This document shows positions 6,092 through 9,794 of a DNA stretch of 9,794 nt, in pieces. Under the pieces are notes generated by a model, which ran no database searches, was not told the DNA's origin, and saw nothing but the letters and a program-made list of their open reading frames with translations. Each line of letters starts with the position of its first letter. The first letter of the stretch is position 1. Origin of the DNA: an uncultured Bacteroidales bacterium. Lineage in GTDB: Bacteria; Bacteroidota; Bacteroidia; Bacteroidales; Paludibacteraceae. The translations under genes and the position numbers were made by a program. The stretch lies in contig CALCGX010000133.1 in NCBI GenBank assembly GCA_937901225.1, positions 1 through 9,794 on the forward strand, in the 5' to 3' direction.

Positions 6092-6412
6092 ATGATCATT
6101 ACTACTACACAATCTATTCAGGGTCATGAGATCCGCGAGTATAAAGGCCTTGTTTCAGGCGAAGTTATTTTTGGTTTGAACTTTGTGAAAGACTTGTTTG
6201 CATCAGTTCGTGATTTCGTTGGCGGTCGCAGCAACACCTATGAGAAGGCAATGATTGATGGCCGCGAGCAAGCGCAACGCGAGATGGAGCGACGCGCCCA
6301 CAACATGGGTGCCAACGCCATCGTTGGCGTATCCTATGGCTACGAAACCGTCGGCCCTAATGGCTCTATGCTGTTGGTGTCTATCTCTGGCACTGCGGTG
6401 GTGATAGAGTAA
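6092..6412 (+). CDS. YbjQ (UPF0145) family protein, putative heavy-metal-binding domain
   Basis: The 106-residue protein has the full YbjQ/UPF0145 (DUF74) layout at normal length for the family. It opens with a strand region ending GLVSGEVIFGLNFVKDLFA (19-37) and continues with GGRSNTYEKAMIDGREQA (44-61), a helix rich in Arg and Glu (57-70), the hallmark NMGANAIVGVSYGYE (71-85), and the C-terminal GSMLLVSISGTAVVI (91-105). Family members form homopentamers in solved structures and are annotated as heavy-metal-binding, but a biochemical function is not established. There is no signal peptide, so it is cytoplasmic. It has its own promoter about 25 bases upstream of the ATG and a downstream terminator, so it is a single-gene transcript. 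There are no anomalies. Family assignment is secure; the metal role is only an annotation tradition. Confidence 0.9.
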   Translation: MIITTTQSIQGHEIREYKGLVSGEVIFGLNFVKDLFASVRDFVGGRSNTYEKAMIDGREQAQREMERRAHNMGANAIVGVSYGYETVGPNGSMLLVSISGTAVVIE

Positions 6413-6439
6413 AATTTATTCAACTGATCATGTATGAGC

Positions 6440-6519
6440 TATCTTCGGGATATCTTCGGGATGAAGGGTAAACGTATTATACACCCAATAAAGAGACATT
6501 TTTGATCCGAAGGGTAAAC
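6440..6519 (+). repeat. Short direct repeats in the 3' untranslated region of the YbjQ-family gene
   Basis: An 11-bp unit TATCTTCGGGA occurs twice in tandem (6440-6450 and 6451-6461). A second 11-bp unit, GAAGGGTAAAC, occurs at 6463-6473 and 6509-6519. CTTCGGGAT (6454-6462) can also pair with ATCCGAAG (6505-6512) with one bulge, closing a loop of about 42 bases. No gene accounts for these repeats; they could form a structured 3' untranslated region or be an intergenic repeat remnant. Confidence 0.55.
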
Positions 6520-6523
6520 ATTC

Positions 6524-6551
6524 AACGTGGCACGCAAGTGCCGTTTTTTTT
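6524..6551 (+). terminator. Intrinsic terminator after the YbjQ-family gene
   Basis: GGCAC (6529-6533), loop GCAA, GTGCC (6538-6542), then G and a run of eight T (6544-6551). The 5-bp GC-rich stem can be extended by two G-T pairs, and the loop is a stable GNRA type. It lies about 110 bases after the stop codon, beyond the short direct repeats. Confidence 0.8.
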
Positions 6552-6598
6552 GTCTTAATCTAAAAAACGAACGAATTTTCAGAATATAGTCCCAAAAG

Positions 6599-6630
6599 TT
6601 TGCATATGTCAAAAAAAAGCAGTACCTTTG
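6599..6630 (+). promoter_or_regulatory. ppdK: Promoter of ppdK
   Basis: TTTG (6599-6602), 20 bases, TACCTTTG (6623-6630): a perfect consensus match. The spacer contains ATGTC followed by a run of eight A and G, shared with the YbjQ-family promoter and in part with the ATPase promoter. Transcription should start near 6637. Confidence 0.85.
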
Positions 6631-6636
6631 TCGGCT

Positions 6637-6729
6637 GGTATGGAAATTAAGAATTTAGAATTATGAAATCCGACCAAAATTACTGCATATAACTAAAATA
6701 ATATAAACAATTAAAGATTTTTTAAGACA
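6637..6729 (+). other. 5' leader of ppdK
   Basis: An AT-rich leader of about 90 bases. It holds two tiny overlapping reading frames: an 8-codon one at 6640-6666 (MEIKNLEL) and a 9-codon one at 6663-6692 (MKSDQNYCI), which overlap as ATGA. GTCGG at 6630-6634 could pair weakly with CCGAC at 6670-6674. There is no Shine-Dalgarno sequence before the ppdK ATG and no riboswitch that I recognise. The whole gap from 6413 to 6729 otherwise contains only the direct repeats, the terminator and the promoter listed separately. Confidence 0.35.
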
Positions 6730-9453
6730 ATGGACAACAAGAAACGTGTTTACACCTTCGGTAACGGTAAGGCAGAAGGTAACGCATCAATGCGAGAGAC
6801 ATTGGGCGGTAAGGGCGCAAACTTGTCTGAGATGAACTTGGTAGGCGTACCTGTACCTCCAGGTTTCACTATCATCACAGATGTTTGCAACGAGTACTAC
6901 GAAGTAGGTCAAGAGAAGATCGTAGAAGTTCTTGACAAAGAAGTGAAAGCAGCTGTAGCTCACATTGAGAGCTTGATGAATAATACCTTTGGCGATCCTA
7001 AGAACCCACTCCTCGTGAGTGTACGTTCTGGTGCTCGCGCTTCCATGCCAGGTATGATGGATACCATCTTGAACCTTGGTTTGAACGATGAGGTAGCTGC
7101 TGGTCTCGTAGAGAAGACAGGCAACCCACACTTCGTATATGATAGCTACCGCCGTTTCGTACAAATGTACGGTGACGTAGTTCTCGGTATGAAGCCAGTG
7201 AACAAAGAAGATATGGATCCATTCGAGGCTATCATCGAAGAGGTGAAGGAGATTCGTGGTGTGAAATTGGATAAGGACTTGACTGTGGACGAGCTCAAGC
7301 TCCTCGTAGCTCGCTTCAAGACTGCTATCAAGGATCAAACCGGTCACGACTTCCCAACCAACCCAGTAGAGCAACTCTGGGGCGCTATCTGCGCTGTATT
7401 CCGCTCATGGATGAACGAGCGTGCTATCCTCTATCGTAAGATGGAAGGAATTCCAGATGAGTGGGGAACAGCCGTAACCGTTCAATCCATGGTATTCGGT
7501 AACATGGGCGAGACATCTGCTACAGGTGTATGCTTCAGCCGTGATGCTGCTACAGGTGAGAACCTCTTCAATGGTGAGTACCTCGTTAACGCACAAGGTG
7601 AGGACGTGGTGGCAGGTATCCGTACTCCACAACAAATCACCCTTGAGGGTAGCCGTCGTTGGGCTGCGCTCCAAGGTATCAGCGAGGAAGAGCGTGCTAG
7701 CAAGTATCCTTCTATGGAAGAGGCTATGCCAGAGATCTACAAAGAGCTCGACGCTATCCAAACCAAGCTTGAGAACCACTACCGCGATATGCAAGATATG
7801 GAGTTCACCGTACAAGAGGGTAAACTCTGGTTCCTCCAAACACGTAACGGTAAGCGTACCGGTACTGCGATGGTGAAGATCGCTATGGACCTCGTGAAAG
7901 AGGGTCTTATCGATGAGAAGACCGCTATCATGCGCTGCGAGCCACAAAAGCTCGACGAACTTCTCCACCCAGTATTCGATTCTAAGGCATTGAAGGCTGC
8001 TAAGGTGATTACCCAAGGTTTGCCAGCTAGTCCAGGTGCTGCTTGCGGTCAAATCGTATTCCACGCTGACGATGCTCAAGAGTGGGCAAAAGATGGTCAC
8101 AAGGTCGTGATGGTTCGTATCGAGACTAGCCCAGAGGACTTGGCAGGTATGTCTGCTGCTGAGGGTATCTTGACCGCTCGTGGTGGTATGACCAGTCACG
8201 CTGCTGTGGTGGCTCGTGGTATGGGTAAGTGCTGCGTTTCTGGTGCAGGCGCTATCGTAGTGGATTACAAGGCTAAGACTTTGACCGTTGAGGGCGTGAC
8301 CTACAAAGAGGGTGATTACATCTCATTGAACGGTTCTACTGGTCAAGTTTATGCAGGTCAAATCCCAACCAAGGCTGCTGAGTTGAGCGGCGACTTCAAA
8401 GAGTTAATGGATCTCTGCGACAAATACACACACTTGCAAGTACGTACCAATGCTGATACTCCACACGATGCACAAGTGGCTCGTGACTTCGGTGCTAAGG
8501 GTATTGGTTTGACCCGTACAGAGCACATGTTCTTCGAGGATAAGAAAATCGTGGCTATGCGCGAGATGATCCTTTCTAAGGACGCTGAGGGTCGTGAGAA
8601 AGCGCTTGCTAAGCTTCTCCCTTACCAAAAGGCTGACTTCAAGGGTATCCTCGAGGCTATGGACGGCTATCCAGTGAACATCCGTCTCTTGGATCCTCCA
8701 TTGCACGAGTTCGTACCACACGATGCTGCTGGTCAAGAGACTATGGCTCAAGAGATGGGCGTAAGCGTACAAGAGATCAAGCAACGTGTGGATTCTCTCG
8801 CAGAGAACAACCCAATGTTGGGTCACCGTGGTTGCCGTCTTGGTATCACCTTCCCAGAGATTACCGCTATGCAAACTCGCGCTATCTTGAGCGCTGCTTG
8901 CGAATTGAAGCTCGAGGGTAAGAACCCAATGCCAGAGATCATGGTTCCATTGATTGGTATCCTCTATGAGTTCCACCAACAAAAGGAGATCATCGAGAAG
9001 GTTTCTAAAGAGGTGTTTGCTGAGTACGGCGTAGAGGTAGAGTTTGAGATCGGTACTATGATTGAGATCCCACGTGCTGCTTTGACAGCTGACCGCATTG
9101 CTACTGAGGCTCAATACTTCTCATTCGGTACCAACGACTTGACACAGATGACCTTCGGTTATAGCCGTGACGATATTGCTAGCTTCTTGCCTGTATATCT
9201 CGAGCAAAAGATCTTGAAGGTAGATCCATTCCAAGTATTGGATCAAAACGGTGTAGGTCAACTCATCCAAATGGCTGTAGAGAAAGGTCGCGCTGTTCGT
9301 CCAGGATTGCGTACTGGTATCTGCGGTGAGCACGGTGGTGAGCCTTCATCAGTTAAGTTCTGTGCTAAGGTAGGTATGAACTACGCATCTTGCTCTCCAT
9401 TCCGTGTGCCTATCGCACGTTTGGCTGCTGCTCAAGCTGCTGTAGAGGAGTAA
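6730..9453 (+). CDS. ppdK: Pyruvate phosphate dikinase
   Basis: PPDK interconverts pyruvate, ATP and phosphate with phosphoenolpyruvate, AMP and pyrophosphate in the cytoplasm. In anaerobes it can run towards pyruvate for pyrophosphate-linked glycolysis, or towards PEP. The 907-residue product shows all domains. The N-terminal ATP-grasp module has GGKGANLSEM (26-35, K28) and SVRSGARASMPGMMDT (97-112, R99). The central phosphohistidine domain has GGMTSHAAVVARG with H490 as the phosphorylated residue and T488 beside it. The C-terminal PEP/pyruvate barrel has LTRTEHMFF (R596), R652 in RLLDPP, IEIPRAA (E779), SFGTNDLTQ (N802, D803) and GICGEHGG with the catalytic acid C865. It is about 30 residues longer than the 874-residue Clostridium symbiosum enzyme, as is usual in Bacteroides. 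Codon choice is strongly biased (CCA, GGT, CGT, ATC, CAA), pointing to high expression. It is a single-gene unit. Confidence 0.98.
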   Translation: MDNKKRVYTFGNGKAEGNASMRETLGGKGANLSEMNLVGVPVPPGFTIITDVCNEYYEVGQEKIVEVLDKEVKAAVAHIESLMNNTFGDPKNPLLVSVRSGARASMPGMMDTILNLGLNDEVAAGLVEKTGNPHFVYDSYRRFVQMYGDVVLGMKPVNKEDMDPFEAIIEEVKEIRGVKLDKDLTVDELKLLVARFKTAIKDQTGHDFPTNPVEQLWGAICAVFRSWMNERAILYRKMEGIPDEWGTAVTVQSMVFGNMGETSATGVCFSRDAATGENLFNGEYLVNAQGEDVVAGIRTPQQITLEGSRRWAALQGISEEERASKYPSMEEAMPEIYKELDAIQTKLENHYRDMQDMEFTVQEGKLWFLQTRNGKRTGTAMVKIAMDLVKEGLIDEKTAIMRCEPQKLDELLHPVFDSKALKAAKVITQGLPASPGAACGQIVFHADDAQEWAKDGHKVVMVRIETSPEDLAGMSAAEGILTARGGMTSHAAVVARGMGKCCVSGAGAIVVDYKAKTLTVEGVTYKEGDYISLNGSTGQVYAGQIPTKAAELSGDFKELMDLCDKYTHLQVRTNADTPHDAQVARDFGAKGIGLTRTEHMFFEDKKIVAMREMILSKDAEGREKALAKLLPYQKADFKGILEAMDGYPVNIRLLDPPLHEFVPHDAAGQETMAQEMGVSVQEIKQRVDSLAENNPMLGHRGCRLGITFPEITAMQTRAILSAACELKLEGKNPMPEIMVPLIGILYEFHQQKEIIEKVSKEVFAEYGVEVEFEIGTMIEIPRAALTADRIATEAQYFSFGTNDLTQMTFGYSRDDIASFLPVYLEQKILKVDPFQVLDQNGVGQLIQMAVEKGRAVRPGLRTGICGEHGGEPSSVKFCAKVGMNYASCSPFRVPIARLAAAQAAVEE

Positions 9454-9463
9454 TTACTCGAAA

Positions 9464-9502
9464 ATCGTTAAGGACTTTAAGGACCTTAAGGTCTTTAACG
9501 AT
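9464..9502. repeat. 39-base near-perfect palindrome after ppdK
   Basis: The sequence is symmetric about base 9483: every position from 9464 to 9482 pairs with its mirror in 9484-9502 as Watson-Crick, except two G-T pairs (9472/9494 and 9476/9490). It is built from AAGG/CCTT elements between ATCGTTAA and TTAACGAT arms. There is no U-run after it, so it is not itself a standard terminator; the true terminator follows 15 bases later. It may stabilise the ppdK message or be a protein-binding site or intergenic repeat. Confidence 0.75.
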
Positions 9503-9516
9503 ACTCACAAGAATAA

Positions 9517-9548
9517 GAAAAAGAGTTGCTTTCGGGCAACTCTTTTTC
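9517..9548. terminator. Bidirectional intrinsic terminator between convergent genes
   Basis: A 13-bp perfect stem runs from 9517-9529 to 9536-9548 (GAAAAAGAGTTGC paired with GCAACTCTTTTTC) around a TTTCGG loop that can fold as a TTCG tetraloop. The A-run on one side and T-run on the other make it work on both strands, so it serves ppdK on the plus strand and the convergent partial gene on the minus strand. Confidence 0.88.
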
Positions 9549-9587
9549 ATGTTTTATACTCTTCTATTTCTTCTATTGAAGGGGAGA

Positions 9588-9794
9588 CTAGGTAGGGTCC
9601 ACCTCCTCTATCGGCTGCTCCCGACTAGCATCCAACCCCAGCAATACAAAGTCCGCACGCTTAAAATCAATCTTCTTCATATCCACACACCTTATATTAC
9701 TATTATACATCGTGCGATAGTACAAACGCTGATTCTGCAGATCACTCACTATCGTCACTTGCGTAGCGCTTGGCATGTCGGGCGCCAAATCGGG
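9588..9794 (-). CDS. C-terminal fragment resembling choloylglycine hydrolase / linear amide C-N hydrolase (runs off right edge)
   Basis: Only the last 68 residues are visible, and the frame stays open to the window edge. The pattern TQVTIVSDLQNQRLYYRTMYN (residues about 11-31 of the visible part), then IRCVDMKKIDF, matches the C-terminal strands of the choloylglycine hydrolase/penicillin V acylase family (Ntn hydrolases), where a Thr-x-W/V-x-x-V-x-Asp strand is followed by a Tyr-rich strand ending near an ID/VD-L pair. The catalytic N-terminal Cys would lie outside the window, so bile-salt or other specificity cannot be judged. The gene ends with TAG at 9588 and runs towards ppdK, sharing the bidirectional terminator. 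Family call is moderate; an unrelated protein ending in beta strands is possible. Confidence 0.6.
   Translation of the reverse strand, partial: PDLAPDMPSATQVTIVSDLQNQRLYYRTMYNSNIRCVDMKKIDFKRADFVLLGLDASREQPIEEVDPT

Noticed and set aside
8404..9114. Long open frames on the minus strand opposite ppdK (also 7405-8199 and 6787-7374)
   Set aside because: They are antisense shadows of a strongly codon-biased gene; their products are rich in Leu, Ser and His with no domain pattern or promoter.
1..9794. Defence system, CRISPR array, mobile element, tRNA or rRNA gene
   Set aside because: I looked on both strands and saw no spaced repeats, transposase, integrase, attachment site, cloverleaf or rRNA-like sequence.

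Overview
The window reads as a chromosomal segment from a member of Bacteroidota, most likely order Bacteroidales (Prevotella- or Bacteroides-like); the species cannot be fixed from this alone. The evidence is: at least four promoters of the Bacteroidota sigma type (TTTG, 20 bases, TAnnTTTG), AT-rich translation starts mostly without Shine-Dalgarno sequences, a V/A-type ATPase operon carrying a DUF2764 gene between subunits E and A, and a pyruvate phosphate dikinase of about 907 residues.

Left part (1-3660, minus strand): the promoter-proximal half of a V/A-type ATPase operon, in transcription order subunit E (peripheral stalk), a DUF2764 protein (probable stand-in for subunit C), subunit A (catalytic) and subunit B, which runs off the left edge. 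E and DUF2764 overlap by one base, and DUF2764 and A are 3 bases apart. Subunits D, I and K should lie beyond the edge, so the coupling ion cannot be judged.

Middle (3764-5103, minus strand): two genes for single-pass membrane proteins with a cytoplasmic charged tail and a C-terminal extracytoplasmic beta-sandwich-like domain. They look like diverged paralogs and are probably one operon. Function is unknown.

Centre (5260-6551, plus strand): a promoter drives a small protein of three Asp-box-like repeats, followed 3 bases later by a C-terminally short YdeI/OmpD-associated-family gene. A separately promoted YbjQ-family gene follows and ends at an intrinsic terminator.

Right part (6599-9794): a strong promoter, a leader of about 90 bases and ppdK (pyruvate phosphate dikinase) with all catalytic residues intact. 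ppdK is followed by a 39-base near-perfect palindrome and a strong bidirectional terminator. A convergent gene fragment on the minus strand resembles the C-terminus of a choloylglycine-hydrolase/linear amide C-N hydrolase.

There is no RNA gene, insertion sequence, CRISPR array or clear island. Most of the window is energy-metabolism housekeeping. The least understood parts are the Asp-box mini-repeat protein, the paired membrane proteins and the DUF2764 subunit.
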